A model generated the notes under the pieces. The model did not search any database and was not told the DNA's origin. It saw only the letters and a list, made by a program, of their open reading frames with translations. Position numbers and translations under genes: made by a program. A stretch of 64,000 nt of DNA. Origin: Hybos culiciformis (Eukaryota; Arthropoda; Insecta; Diptera; Hybotidae). Below, piece after piece: positions 13,680-29,600 of the stretch; position 1 is the stretch's first letter, and each line of letters begins with the position of its first letter. Location: positions 434,001-498,000 of the forward strand of contig OZ023274.1 in assembly GCA_964007475.1 (NCBI GenBank), given 5' to 3'.

Positions 13680-13878
13680 CTAGTCGAAACCGGTGAAATA
13701 TTCACGGAAGTTAAATAAATTTGGAATTTTTGCAATACATTTTTTTTTTGTCTTGACTTCTAATTTCTAATTTTGATTTTTTGTCAATCAGTCAATCAAT
13801 CATATAGAAATTACATGGCTTTTGAAAAAAAAAAATTACATACATAGATACATGGTCGAATGCCTATTAATATTATGA
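13680..13878 (-). mobile_element. Short Helitron-like element, copy 3
   Basis: On the minus strand it begins TCATAATATTAATAGGCA after an A and ends with the CCGTGA...TCACCGG hairpin region, then TTTCGA, then CTAG followed by T. Both termini therefore agree with copy 2. The interior is partly different or deleted. A short open frame ending at 13718 reads into it and is not a gene. Confidence 0.65.
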
Positions 13879-16800
13879 TATTGTAAAAAATATTTAAAAA
13901 GAAAATATTGTTTTTATTTTTTTCATTAGATTGGAAAACTGCCAAAAATATTTGTAAACTTTTTATGTAAATTTCTCTTAATTTTTTTTTGCTTTTTTTG
14001 GGAAAAACTTACAAAAAAAATAGGAATAAATTAAATTCAAGCGTAAACATAAAACGAAAGTGTGAAAATATTATTAAGTCTTCACAAATAAACCTGAACA
14101 TAGAAACAACAATATTTTTAGGAACAGGGTCGTATTTGGAAAAAAATTTAAATAAATAAAAAATTACATTGATTTCAGAAAAATGATTTCAATTAACTAA
14201 AAAGTGAAATAAAACTTAGTAATTTTATTGTGTCAACAAAGACATATATATTGAAATGTCAACTAAGAAGCTGATTTTGACATAAAAATTAATAAGGTAA
14301 GTTTTCTGTTTTCATTTATTTTTTAAACATTTTTTTTAAGTTTTTTTTTTTATTTTTTATTCAACTAAAATATATAAATTATTTTTTTTTAATTAGGTAT
14401 AACAAAAATAAATAAACATTTAGAAACAAAGTTTTTTTTTTTTTAATTGGAAAATTTTTCGGAAAATGTGTAAATCAATTTTCTTCAAAAAGATATTTTT
14501 TTTCCTGTTATTTTTTATTTACTGAATTTTTTTTATCAGGGTTTAAATTAAAAATTAAAAGAAATAAAAGAACTTTATCAATTTTGTTGAAAATTGTAAT
14601 TTTTTTATAAGAGTATAAAGTGAGCCCTTTTTTATTTTCGAAGAGGGAAAAAGGATTTGATATTTTATTCTATTAATTTAAAAGTTTAAAAGTGTCTTTA
14701 ATATCTTTAATATCAAATCGAGATCAAGATTTGGCAAAATGGGCAAGAAAAATATTGAGCGCGAATGTGTAGGTCAGTTATTATAATAATTACAATGATT
14801 GTTGTAGGGAAAAAAATTTCTTCAATTTTGTAGATAAAAATATTTATGTCATTTGACATTTTACATATACCATGCTGCAAACTTAAGGCAGTTATGTTTT
14901 GACATCGTTGAAAAAATATTTCTAATGGATTTTCGAAGTCAATTTCTGATTTAATATATTGGTTTTGGTATTATCAGAAAGAATATTTTAGACCTATTTT
15001 ATATCGTAAGCATAAGATTATCTGAATAATATATAGTGTTTTATTTGGATTTTTCAGTTCATAATATTTAGTAGTACGTATTTTCTGAAATCTTATATTA
15101 AATTTTACGCCTCACCCTTAAAAACAATTGGACATAAAAAATATAATACTAACAAACAAGTTGGAACTTTCTGAAAACCTAAAATGTGTCTGAAAAACAT
15201 TATAAGCATTGTCGGTGAATTAGTTAAATTGTCCAAAAAATTTGTATTTCAATATGTCTTAGGAGATACTTGATTTTCACATTTTCTTATTGATATTTTT
15301 TATATAAATTGTAACTAAAAAATTTCCCATTTTATGATTCTAAATATTACTATTAAAAACTTTATTATTATTATTTTTATTAATGTAAATATAATATTGT
15401 CTGTCAATTATTCTACTGAGCTGATTATTTTGAAAGTGAAGTAAGCTACATTTGAAAAACAAAAAAATATTTAAATTAAAAGAAAACTTTATTTGACGGT
15501 CAAGATTTTCTGAATAAAAAATATAAACTTACCCGACTTTCAAAATAAACTGCTCAAATGTTTTTATGCGAGCTAAATTCTGTAGCGTTTACAACAATAT
15601 AATACGTTTAATACAATTCTTTATTTATATGAATGATTTTAATTTTTAAGAATAATTATAACAATTTGAAATATTTCTTTTATAGAGCACTCTCTTACGC
15701 TTTCGTTTCAAATAGTTAAAATTCACCATTATATATGTATTATAATTCATTTTCATAATTCTTTATTTTTCATGAGTCTTTACTTAGCTTCAGGGAATCG
15801 ACTGTCTTCCGACCTTTAAAATATAAGTAATTTTATGACACGAAAAGTAATTTGAATGATAAAAAGAAAGACATGACTCAACATTTATTATGTGTTTGCA
15901 ATTTACTGGGAAATATTCCGGATAAAAAACCAAATAATTGCTCTTTGCAATAAAAAACGTTGATATGCTAAAAAAAAATTAGCAGATGCTTTAATAAATT
16001 TTTCAATAAATTATAACATTTAAGTTGGGATAGTAAAGCAGTAGAACTAAAACAGTTTGAGGAAATCGAAACGGTCTTTTGTATTAATTAAGTCAAAATG
16101 GAATAAAGTTAATTCTATATTAAAATTTTTTGCTTAATTTCCATAATCGAACATAAAGTATAAAGCTAAAGGAAGAAAATTCAATATTTCGTCTATTATT
16201 GATCTAACTACAATTCCTATCATTCTTGCAGTGTATCGTTTTGTCCCTTCTGTCTAATGGATCTATTTTTTTCGGGACCTGAAACTAAATATTTTTGGGG
16301 GCCCCTGAAAATACACACTTTGACTTCCGCTTGCATATATTTTCTTCCACGCTGAAAAAATTTCCCAGATTTATTAAGAATTAAAATTAGATTCGAAAAT
16401 TTATGATTTGAAATTCAACAGTAATTTTATAACAATTAATGAATTGAAAGAAGCATGCCAAAATAAGCTCTAGTTTCTACTTGACAAATCTCAGACTGCG
16501 ATAACTTTATTACCAGATCTATCTAAAGTCGAAACAGGTACAGTAATTTTGTTAATTGTTAAGTGAATTTTGGCTTTGTTAATTATTTTATAACCAACTT
16601 AAACTTATTAATTTTGAATCATGTTCTGGTTCCGGCCATTTTCATGTTGGGACCTGAAGATCCAACATCATTAACGTACAAGTCAATTCGACGCTCTTCT
16701 GAGCATAAGACGGTTATAAAAAAAGTTCTTGTATTATGGTTTGTTAAATATATCGGTTATAAATGTGGCTAAGATACTGTTCTTCTTCAACAATTTTTCT

Positions 16801-17615
16801 CATTATTGACCTTTTTCAAATATTTGTTTAAAAAATTCAAAACAATAACCACTTCTCCCAGGTATCATTCGATTATTTGCTATTACTACCAAGATCTGTA
16901 ACAATAACGGTTCCATGTAGCCTTACTATAAAACTTCTATACATCTATGAATTTTTGAATTATATTGGCCAAAACTTTTTATTATTCAAAAATCAAATTA
17001 TTAAAATAAATGAAGATTTTAAATATTTACCTCATACATTGTTCAACCTGTCAATACTTAATTATTCTAATCGATTTTAATTTAAGTTTTCATAAATTTC
17101 ATAAAAAAGGTGACATTTTGTTTTTCTTGAAATAACGGTAGATTTAACATAACCGATTATGCTGCCCTCTATATTGTAGTTGAGCATTATTTGTCGTAAA
17201 TAAAAAAAAAAGTTTTTGTTTTTTTGTTTTTTAAATAAAAAGTGCGATTTTAAAATGAAATATATGTAATTAAAAAAATAATTATTAGTTTTAATTTTTG
17301 AAATTATTTAGAAATAAAAAAAAAATTAAATTAAAAATTTAAATGACATTCAAAATTTTAATTTTTCTTGAATTTTACAAAATTAATTAAAATTAAAAAA
17401 TTGTAGAATAAATAAATTTTGCATGAAATATAATAATAATTTCTTTTTTAAAAATTAAATTATACAAAAATTAATTAAAAAAAAAAGAAAGAAAAATTAA
17501 TTTTATTCAATGTAGGTATAAAAATATTATTTTATTTATTTATGAAAAATATATAATTTTTTTTTTAAATTTAAAAACAAAAAGCAACTTTTTTCTTTTC
17601 TATATTTACTTCTAG
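13879..17615. other. AT-rich non-coding stretch upstream of the gene cluster
   Basis: No exon was recognised. A 5' untranslated exon of the first cluster gene may start after a splice-acceptor-like TTTACTTCTAG near 17615. Upstream promoter elements could not be identified by eye. Confidence 0.45.
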
Positions 17616-17742
17616 GTGGCCAAAAAAGAGATATAAAAAAACGCACAATTTTTAAACAAAATAAAATAATGATATGAAAAATAAAAGAAAAATTAAAGAT
17701 AATTTAAAATTTCCCAATAAAATTCCTTAAAAATAAAATAAA

Positions 17743-19931
<2,189 letters not shown>

Positions 19932-20020
19932 TACACTATTTTAATTATAAGCTATTATTATTGTATCGAAAAACCACATACTATACATACTAATGACATA
20001 CATATATTTTTGAAAATAAA

Positions 20021-20513
20021 CGAATCTTTTTTATTACATTTGCACTTACTTATCATTATAAAACAAAATTAGTATTCATACTTCTACGCATAAATTACAC
20101 ATTTTAAGTTTTTTATATGTTTTTTTCCGTCACGTTCACCTCTCATTGTCACATAAGTAGTTCAGTTATTGCAGTTATCACTTCATACCCATATCATCAC
20201 TTATAATATATGGGTCAAATATTTGATCACGGAAAGTAGTTATTAGTAAATAATAACTTACTTCTTGGACATAATAGGAATTTTTTGTCGATTGAGTCTC
20301 TAGTTGAAATTAAAAAAAACATGTGAAATAAATTTAAATTGATTTAAATTTATTTTTGAATGGAAAAATATCATAAAAAATTATTAAATAATAAATCGTT
20401 GAGCTTCCCTTCCATTTATTTTTCATACAAACACTTTGGTGCCAAAATAATTAAAACAAAAAAAATAATTAACATAATGTATTTTATATGTTAAGTAATA
20501 TAATATTCATAAT
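20021..20513. other. Non-coding stretch downstream of cluster gene 1
   Basis: 3' flank of cluster gene 1 after its polyadenylation signal. Nothing else was recognised. Confidence 0.5.
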
Positions 20514-21060
20514 AACTTCGCAACACTTCAGGTTACAAACACAGAATTCCATGTTTTGCAGAAAAAAATGGGTTCGTTCTGTGTTTGATACTTGGTTTGC
20601 CATATAAAAATTATTTTTTTTTTTTTCATGGTTTGAAAGTCGGTTCGACACAAACCTAGAAATTTTACTACATAGTTTTATTGCATTTCAAAAAAAAAAA
20701 GGTATAACCTGTCAATTTGCAGAAAATTTACAGAAAAAATCATACTTTAAAATGCTTCGATATAAAAAAAATAATAATAAATTGTAGGTTATCAAAAAAG
20801 AAAATAAATTAAAATATTTTTAAAAAAAAATTGAATATTATTTTTATTTTACATTATTTCTTTAAATTAAAAAAATTCATTTTTTTTTTTTTAATTACGA
20901 AAAATTAAAATTTTATTTTACAAAGAATTTGTTTTTAATTTTACAAAGAATTTTTTTTTAATTTCAAACCAAACCATCTTTTATAAGTGTGTCACCCCAT
21001 TCGCCAAATAATTTTCAAACCAAGAAATTCATGGTTGCTAACCTGAAGTGTAGCGAAGTT
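20514..21060. mobile_element. TIR element with AACTTCGC ends
   Basis: The left end AACTTCGCAACACTTCAGGT is matched by a right end that reads as its imperfect reverse complement (ACCTGAAGTGTAGCGAAGTT). The TIRs span about 35-40 bp. The 547-bp interior is AT-rich and non-coding. No clear target-site duplication. Confidence 0.7.
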
Positions 21061-23560
21061 ATAAGTCATGATTTTGTGATCAACTTGCATTTAAAATGCA
21101 AACATTATTTTTTAAGAATTACTTATTAATTGTAAAATTAAGAAAGAAATTAGAATATCGTAAGTAATAAGAATTTAGAATTAAAGTGCATAAAATATTT
21201 TGTTTTAAATAAATACCATGATCTGGATATGAGCTAAATTGATTTGTTGAATTCATTGCATCTCTTAATTTGTAATTTGTTTTGAAATTTGAAATTTGAA
21301 AAACTGTAAATTGATAGATGATTACACATTAGTTATTTTATTTAATATTATTTTTAATAAGAATATAATGAAATGACAATCAAAAATCAGTTATTTTTCG
21401 TAGGTTTTAGGCGAATGTGAGTTTTAAGTTAAATTGAAAAAATAAAAACATTTTGCTTAGCAGAAAGTTTATTTGGCCCTACTTCTTTTAAATTCAAGAT
21501 TCAATAAATTTACATGCATTAAAGATACAATTAAAAATTCTTTATGGTTAGAACCAAATTCTAAAATTATAATGCGTTGAAATTTACTTATTTTCAAGAA
21601 AAAAAAGTACTGTTTTTGCACCTTTTTGTTGAATTACTTAGAATGAGATCGTTTTCCTATTCTTGTTGGCCATACAAAAACATTTTTCAAAATTATATTG
21701 TTTTTAGATATGGATTTTTATTTCAGTTTAACATTTAAAGTTATTCTAATTTTTTTTAACAAAAAAGAATACCCATATCTTTTTTCAAATTTGATAAATA
21801 GTAAACTGTTAAGCAATGATTGAAAAGCAATCGAGAAAATCCGATTCATTACGTTATTAGTGAATAGATTAGGAGTAAACTTTACAAATATCGGCGTAAT
21901 TTGTTTTTGGTATCTAATAAGATTGATAAGAAAATTAGAATAATATTTCCCGAAATGTTGAAAATTACGTAGATCGAATTCAAAATATCTCCGTATTTTG
22001 TGATTATTAAAATAATTAAATTTAATTAATTATTTTTTTTTATAATTTATATTTAATAATACATCGAGTATTATACAATGTTAGAATATAATATTGATAT
22101 AGAAAGGACTGTAATCAGATGGTTTGATTGATATTTTCATTGAGGTATTCATTTTGACTTACAATTACAACTGCATTTAAATATTTAATTTTCTTAAAAT
22201 AAATCATTTGATTTTTGGCATTAATTTCAGGGACAATATGGTATCTTAAATTAATAAGAAAAAATCTCAACCTAACTCATCTTTGATTTGTGTATTTCTA
22301 TATCTAACTATTTCAATTAATAAAAACAATATAAAAATGTAAATAAAATAACTAAACATAATTAGATATATTATTATATATAAAATTAATTAACATATAC
22401 AGTTACATGATGATAGTAAGTAATTGTAATAAAATATTGCCATAAAATTAAATTTGAATTAAAAAATTAAGTTCTTCATAAAAATTATTGAAATAATAAA
22501 TCAAAATTTAAATATTTAAAAAAGAAAACAAATCTTTGTTTTTATTTGATAAAAATTTCACCGTATAGGGCTATAGGCTGATGAGAGTTGATGAGAGTTC
22601 TTAAATTCCACACTTCACTGGTTTTCTGTATTGAATAAATTCTTTATTTTTTTAATTATGTAGGTAGATATGAGCTCTATAAATGAAATTTGAAAGTATA
22701 GAAATCATTCATTTTTTGCGCCTAATATTAAATCATGTTTTAAACTTAAAATAAAATCTTTTTTTTTGTATTTTTGCATGATTAAATTTATGAAACTTGT
22801 GTTTGCATGGCTCACTTATTGAAAAGTTTTAACGATTAACATTTCTTATTATTATTTTTTTATTTTAAGCAATGTTGATACTAAAACAGTTTACTACTTC
22901 TCAACCACTACTGCAAGTTTAAAAAAAATACATAGATTAATTTTTAAATTAAAATGATTTATGTTGAACCTTAAGTTAAAAAATTTACTTGCTAAGCCCC
23001 ATCATATCATCTGGTCCCGTAGTGTTTGAAAAATAATATTTTAATGCATACAAAGTTTTTTAAATTTAAGTTATCTTTGCTTACAATAAGAAAAAAAAAC
23101 TTCTTACTCAAAGTCAAATTTTCTATTATGTATTTATTATTATGTTTTTTCAAACTTAATGAACTAGTATCGAGTATTTAATATATTTGAGTCAAGTAAA
23201 AATTAAAATTTATTAAAAACTTAAAATTTTTTAGTTTATTCTATGGTGTCAAAATAGATTTTAAATTTAAAAATATTTCAATCTTTTTTGTTTAATTACT
23301 TTAATTACTTTTTGGTTTTTATGCCAAATGTAGTGTTTATTTTTGGAGTCTAATTTTAAATGTTAAAAAAATTTTCTTTTAAAGTTTTAAAATTTAAAAT
23401 AAAAATTTATTTATAATTATAGTAATTTTGTCCTAAAAGAAATAAATAAATAAAATTTTTAATTAAATATAAAAATTAAATAATATTTTAAAAATTTAAG
23501 GTATTGTATTTTATTAAATTAAAAAATAAGTCTCAGTATTTAATTTTTTTTTCATTTTAG
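21061..23560. other. AT-rich intergenic/5' intron stretch
   Basis: No gene was recognised between the first two cluster genes. Part of it may be a 5' UTR intron of cluster gene 2, because an acceptor TTCATTTTAG sits at 23551-23560 just before its first coding exon. Confidence 0.45.
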
Positions 23561-23637
23561 GTTTTAACATTAATCGAACAAGTGATCCTGTACGAGTCCC
23601 CAAGGTCTGAGGCAACAATTTTTTTCCAACAATCATA

Positions 23638-26600
23638 ATGAGTCAACAAACAACAAATGGGTAATGACAATATTTGTAATGCGTTTATTTGTAATGTGCT
23701 AAAATATTTAGTTACTTAATGAAAAAAACTTGTAATGAAAAAATTATGAATGAAAAAATGTTGGTAATTGGACATGTAATATCATTTCTATGTTAAAATG
23801 TATGGTTGGTTAGTTGGTTGGTTGAAATGGCGGAACCCCTCGACCTGAAGAGTTCCCAATTAGCACTTTCGTGCCGTTTTGCTACCACTGCCCTCGTAAC
23901 CAAGGCCTGACGGCGGTAAGACAAGCTAAAAATTTCACCACTTCCCTGAGTTTGGCTAGGACTAGCACATCTACATCCTCAAGGAGGAATCCACTTAGTG
24001 TGCTGTTTCTCGAATTTGCAAGCGCCGGGCATTTGCAGATAAAATGGACTAATGTCTCTTTTTTACTCTAACTACCACAACTGCGGCATGACTGATTAAA
24101 GGGGATACCTAATCTGGCAGCGTGTACTCCAACCGCCCAGTGTCCCGTGTAAATCGCATGTAATTCTCGAAATGTCTTTTCGAAACATTCTTAGAATTTC
24201 CTGCGTTCTTTTATTGTCATGTTACATGTAGGTAGCGCCCTCCACCTACTATTAGCTTGGAATAAGAAGTACTGGTAAATGTCTCTTTTTACCGAGGACC
24301 GCTACCGCGTCCCATTCGCTTCGCTCGAAGCGCTCCTAAAAAGAAAAAAAATGTGCCCTTTTCCAAATAAATAGGGCAAAATTTCAGAACAATCGGAGGT
24401 ACGCGCTTTTCGGAAGTTTATCCGATAATTCGTTTTAAATGAATTAGTACATAATCTCATACAAACCAATTTTGATAATTCGTATTTTTTTATATGTTTT
24501 TATGCACTAATTCATTTTAAAATGAATTAGCTCATAAAATATGAAAATATAAATGCTATTTCGTTTTGAAACGAATTAGTGCTTTATGAGATAATTCATT
24601 TTTCAGTTTATGTATTAATTCATTTTAAAATGAATTATCACATAAAAATAATTTATCAATTTATGTGCTATGTCGTTTTTAAATGAATTATCTCATAAAA
24701 AAAATTATGTGATAATTCATTTTAAAAATTATGTGATAATTCATTATGCGATAATTCACGGAGCCCTTCCGATAGCATGGGAGGGGCTCGCTGATATTAC
24801 TTACGAGGTAGTCCATTACCATCTCGGACAATTTAGCCTCCAGCTTCGTCCACAGTTCGGCAAAAACTCTCCGACTGCTTGCCAGCTGGTCCACTATTGC
24901 CACCTTTAGATGGTCTTTAATCACCTCGCTCATGGCTCTTGTCATGCTGGGTCCGGCTTTCGACTCTGGCTTTGCGAACTTCGCGCTTCTATCTATTTTC
25001 GCCATCTTCAGCTTATTTTCCATTGAGGACTCTTCGTGTGATCGTTCTCTTTTCGAGCATTTCTACCTTTCTTCGAACTGACAAACGACCTCAGAGTATC
25101 TTCTCTTGTCCTCAACGTCTCTGGCTGGTACCTTTTCCGCTGTCCTTACTTGCTACCTTCTTTTCTGTGGTAGGAGTACTGTGCTTAGTACACCTTACCA
25201 CTGATGGCAAATTTTCGGAGGAAGTACTGTGCCTAGTACTCCTCTACTTAGCCTGTTGGGTGGAGGCAAGGAGGTTATCTTCCGACGAAGTATGTCCCTG
25301 ATTACTTTTGATGTTGTTGTTGTTGTTGTTGTTATCAATATCTTGGTCCCACGAGTAAGTCCGGAAAAATGGTCCATCCTGGCAGAGCCGACTTACCAGG
25401 ATAAGGCACTTAATACAACCCACCTTGCCTGGGCGTCGGAGGGAGCTCGTTAAAAACTGGTTTGACCCCGAGCCTTCCAGACCTCGGCACGGTGCTCATA
25501 CCACCTTGTCATTAGGTTTGGGATTGGGTAGTGTTAGTAATTTTGTTGACATGTTAGTGATGAATGGTGAAATGGATAGTAGGAGGGGAGAGGTTTACGC
25601 CTGTCGTTAGTCTAGTCGAGATTGTTGTACAGAATTCTAGGCAAGGTTAGGTTTGATTAGCAGAATCGCTTATCGCAGCCCACCCGTCCACCGCAAGCTC
25701 GTCCTTACACCTCTCCTAGCTTCCAGAAAGCACCGCGTGGAGGTGACAGTACGAATTTTGCCTTCCCAAAAATTGCATAATTCGTATTTGTTTTATATAT
25801 GAAACTGTGTATTTTCCTGTGATGTTAATACATGCATCTACACACTACACACATGTCATTTTTTACAAATTTTTTCATTACAAATTTTAGTATTACAAAT
25901 TTTTTTCCACATTACTAGGTGTCTACATTAGCGTATTTTTCCTGCATGCGATTTTGGTCTTTAAATGTATTCGTGTATCTTTATACAAAATCCAAAATCG
26001 CAGCAAAATACGCATGCTGATTTTGAATAATTTTTCAGCATGCGTATTTTTTGACATTTCTCACAAATTTTTTTTTTTTTATTAATTTGACATTTAAATC
26101 AAGTAAAATGGTACAATTTGGAAAAATGTATAAAAATCGCATGCTGTAAATCTAACCCAGTGGCATATTGAGCAAACACAAATACTAATAAATGAAACAC
26201 AAAAAAAAAATACAATACATTCATAAATACGCGCGATTCTAAATCGCTAATGTAGACAGCCCGTTACAAATGAATACATTACAAATTTTTCTACATTACA
26301 AATAAATGAATTATAAATTTTTGATTTGAAATTTTTTATTACAAATTTTTGTTTTACATTTGTGTCGGTCCACAGAATGACTATTGAATACCGATTTTTT
26401 TTCAAATAAAAAAAAAAATTGCGTTCTAACTACTTGAAGCCACTTTTAAAAGTCTAGACTAGATCAATTAAAATTTGTCTCAACATAATGATTACTATTA
26501 CTATTTTTTACACGCGTAACATAAAAATTGATGTACTAAATAAATAAAAATTTTGAATAATTATTACTTTTAACTTTAAGTTTTTAGGAATTTCCAGCGG

Positions 26601-29600
26601 TGAAGAAAATTTAAATAATTAAATAAAACAATTCAAATATTTATACTTTTCTCAATTTTATTGATATTTCGCTCCTTGTTTTTTGGTGCATCTTCAGCAA
26701 GCAATTTATTCTAAAAAATAATAAAAAGAAATTTTCACAAAATATTTTTACAAAAATTTTTATATAATAGTAGCGATATGGTCAACGTAATGGACGCGCG
26801 TACACGCGCATTAACGCACGTAAAAAAACTGGTTTATTTAACCTGTTATGTTCAACGCCATTCACTTGGGAAAAACAAAAGAGAAAAAGAGAAATAATTT
26901 AAATTTTTAATACTTTTAGAAATTTGAAATAAATATTAGTGCTTCACCCTTAAAAAAATTTAAAAATTTCAAATTCTGAATTTCAAATTCCTAATGTATT
27001 TTGTTAGTGTAATTTAATGTCAAAAAAAAGTTTTCGGGTGAACACTTTTTTTCACTTTTTTTTCAAAAATTTCAAATATTAATAACAAAGCTGCCAGAGT
27101 AGGATTTTCTTTCCCGAAATTTAGAGGATTTTATTATATCGGAGAAAAATTATGAACAAAAAATTATTGTACAAGAAAAATCTCAGGAAATTTGCGGAAT
27201 TTTTTTCATCTGGCATGTTTTTTTTTTTGATTTGACAATTAGAATGACAGAACTTGAATTTCAAATTTTTTTTTTGTTGTTGTGTATTTCAAATACACGC
27301 TCTGAGGTGTGTATTTGAAATTCACAACAACAAAAAAAAATTTGAAATTTTACACTAACAAAATACATTAGGAATTTGAAATACAAAATTTGAAATTTTT
27401 AAATTTTTTTAAGGGTGAAGCACTATTATTTTTAAATATTTTTTTTTTAATTAATCTAACTATATTTCACAAAATTCAAATTAATTCACTTTTTTATTTA
27501 TTATTTTTTTTTTTAGGTTCAATCAAAATAATATTTTTTTTCCATAGCAACGAAATAAACAATAACAAGACAATCTACGGCGTAAATACTGGGAAAGTTA
27601 AAATGTTTTAACTTTTACGTGCGTAAGCTACGTTTTACGTCGTTGCTTATAACATCTCTCATACATTTTCATACAATTATACACGCGCGTGAATTACGTC
27701 GACCATATCTCTTGTATAATAATTAAAAAAATATTTTATCACATTATTTTATTTTTAAATAATAATTTTACAAACAAAAAAAAAAAAAAAATGTAATAAA
27801 ATATCTTTGTAAGTATTATATAAGAATTTTTGTAAAAATATTTTGTGAAAATTTCTTTTTATTATTTTTTAGAATAAATTGTTTGCTGAAGATGCACCTA
27901 AAACAAGGTGCGAAATATCAACAAAATTTAGAAAAGTGTAAAGGAAAAAATTGTTTTTATTTTATGGAAAGTTTTTATTGTCTTTCTTCTTTATGGTTAT
28001 TTTTGTTGATGGATCTTGGGATGGACATCTGTGCTGTCCAAGACATCTAAGGCCTAATGAATTCCCTAATCCATAATGACCACTAGCATGTCATTATGGA
28101 GATCCTACTGTCTAGGCTGTATTCAGCCGGTTTGTCCTATTAGAGCGGGACGCGCTTTCGTTTTGGCTAAAGAGCCGGATATTCCATTTAAAGCTTGGAA
28201 CAGCTTGGTATATTAAATAGGCTTACCAAGCCTTCTTACCTGTACTATATAGCTCAGGGAAGCCGTTTAATAAAAGTGAGATATCTATTTGAGATCAAAT
28301 TTCTATCTGGATTTTATTCTAAAAACTTATCATATTTATACAAAATCTTATATACTAAAAATTCTTAAATTCTATATACAATTTATCTACATAATAATAA
28401 ATTTTTATATACAATATTATTTACTAATATCAGATTCATACCAAATTATTATTTTTATTATTTATTAATTAGTGATTGGTCACCCAATCAAATTTATTAT
28501 AATTTACCGTAATCTTAATTCTATATTATTTTAGGGTTCAACAAGATTTTAATAATTTTATCAATTTAGTTTTATTTTAATTTTGGTAATGATAATATCA
28601 TTACATCCTTTCCCTTTTAGAAAAAAAATTTTATGATTTTTTAGGAAATAAGAAAATTTTTATATTTTTAAAATTTTTTTTTTTGAATTTGAATTTGTGG
28701 TGTTTGTTACAAATAATAATTAATGTTAATGTTATTTTTTGAATTTGAATTTGTGGTGTTTGTTACAAATAATGATTAATGTTAATGTTATTTTTTGAAT
28801 TTGAATTTGTGGTGTTTGTTACAAATAATGATTAATGTTACGATTGAAACTTTTTTTTTTTTTGTAATTGAATCTTATTATTTTTATTTTATTTTTTTTT
28901 TTATAATTGTTCTTTTAATGAATGTTCCCTATTTTTTTTTTTTGTTTAATTTGTGTATTATATCTCTGGTATATCAATTATATAACTATTCCTAGAGTTA
29001 TCTATTTACTCAGGACAAGTGTCTCATGGACATATAATTCAGTGCTAATATCTCTAGTCGACTGATTTAGTTTGAATTAATCATTAATCTCAAAACTAAT
29101 TAATGCGGAGAATTTCATCTATTAGAAATCTCGGCCTAAATATTCCGTCAATTGGAAATTTCATCAATTGGGAATTTATACAATAATAAAAGAGTGCCTA
29201 ATGACTCTTATTGCCAATATCCTAAATTATTCATTCTTATTTTCAATAAATTTCGTAAAAAGTTCATTGGTGACAGACTTATCTGTTCCAGTATCAATTA
29301 TGAATTTTATTGGATAATGATGATTAACTTATACATTTGGATATAAATGTGGGCATTTAAATTTGATTTTGATCAGTGATGTTTGTTTCCTGATCTCAGA
29401 GAAAAAAATTTTTTGTGTGTAAACTATTCTTAGGGATATGCAATTTCAAATCAATCGTAATATTAAATAATTTTGTCTAAGTGAAAATATTTGATGTGTC
29501 ATTAAAAATTTTTATAATGGATAGATAATGAGTAATTTCTTTTTGTATTTAAGAAGAAATTTTTTTTTTGTTAAAAGAATTTGATAGACAAGTGTTTTTT

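Noticed and set aside
13458..13718. 86-codon frame
   Set aside because: It reads through a GT microsatellite into the 3' end of a Helitron-like copy.
24670..25610. Plus-strand frames of 61-120 codons
   Set aside because: They lie antisense to the non-LTR relic, whose minus-strand frames have the recognisable protein features.
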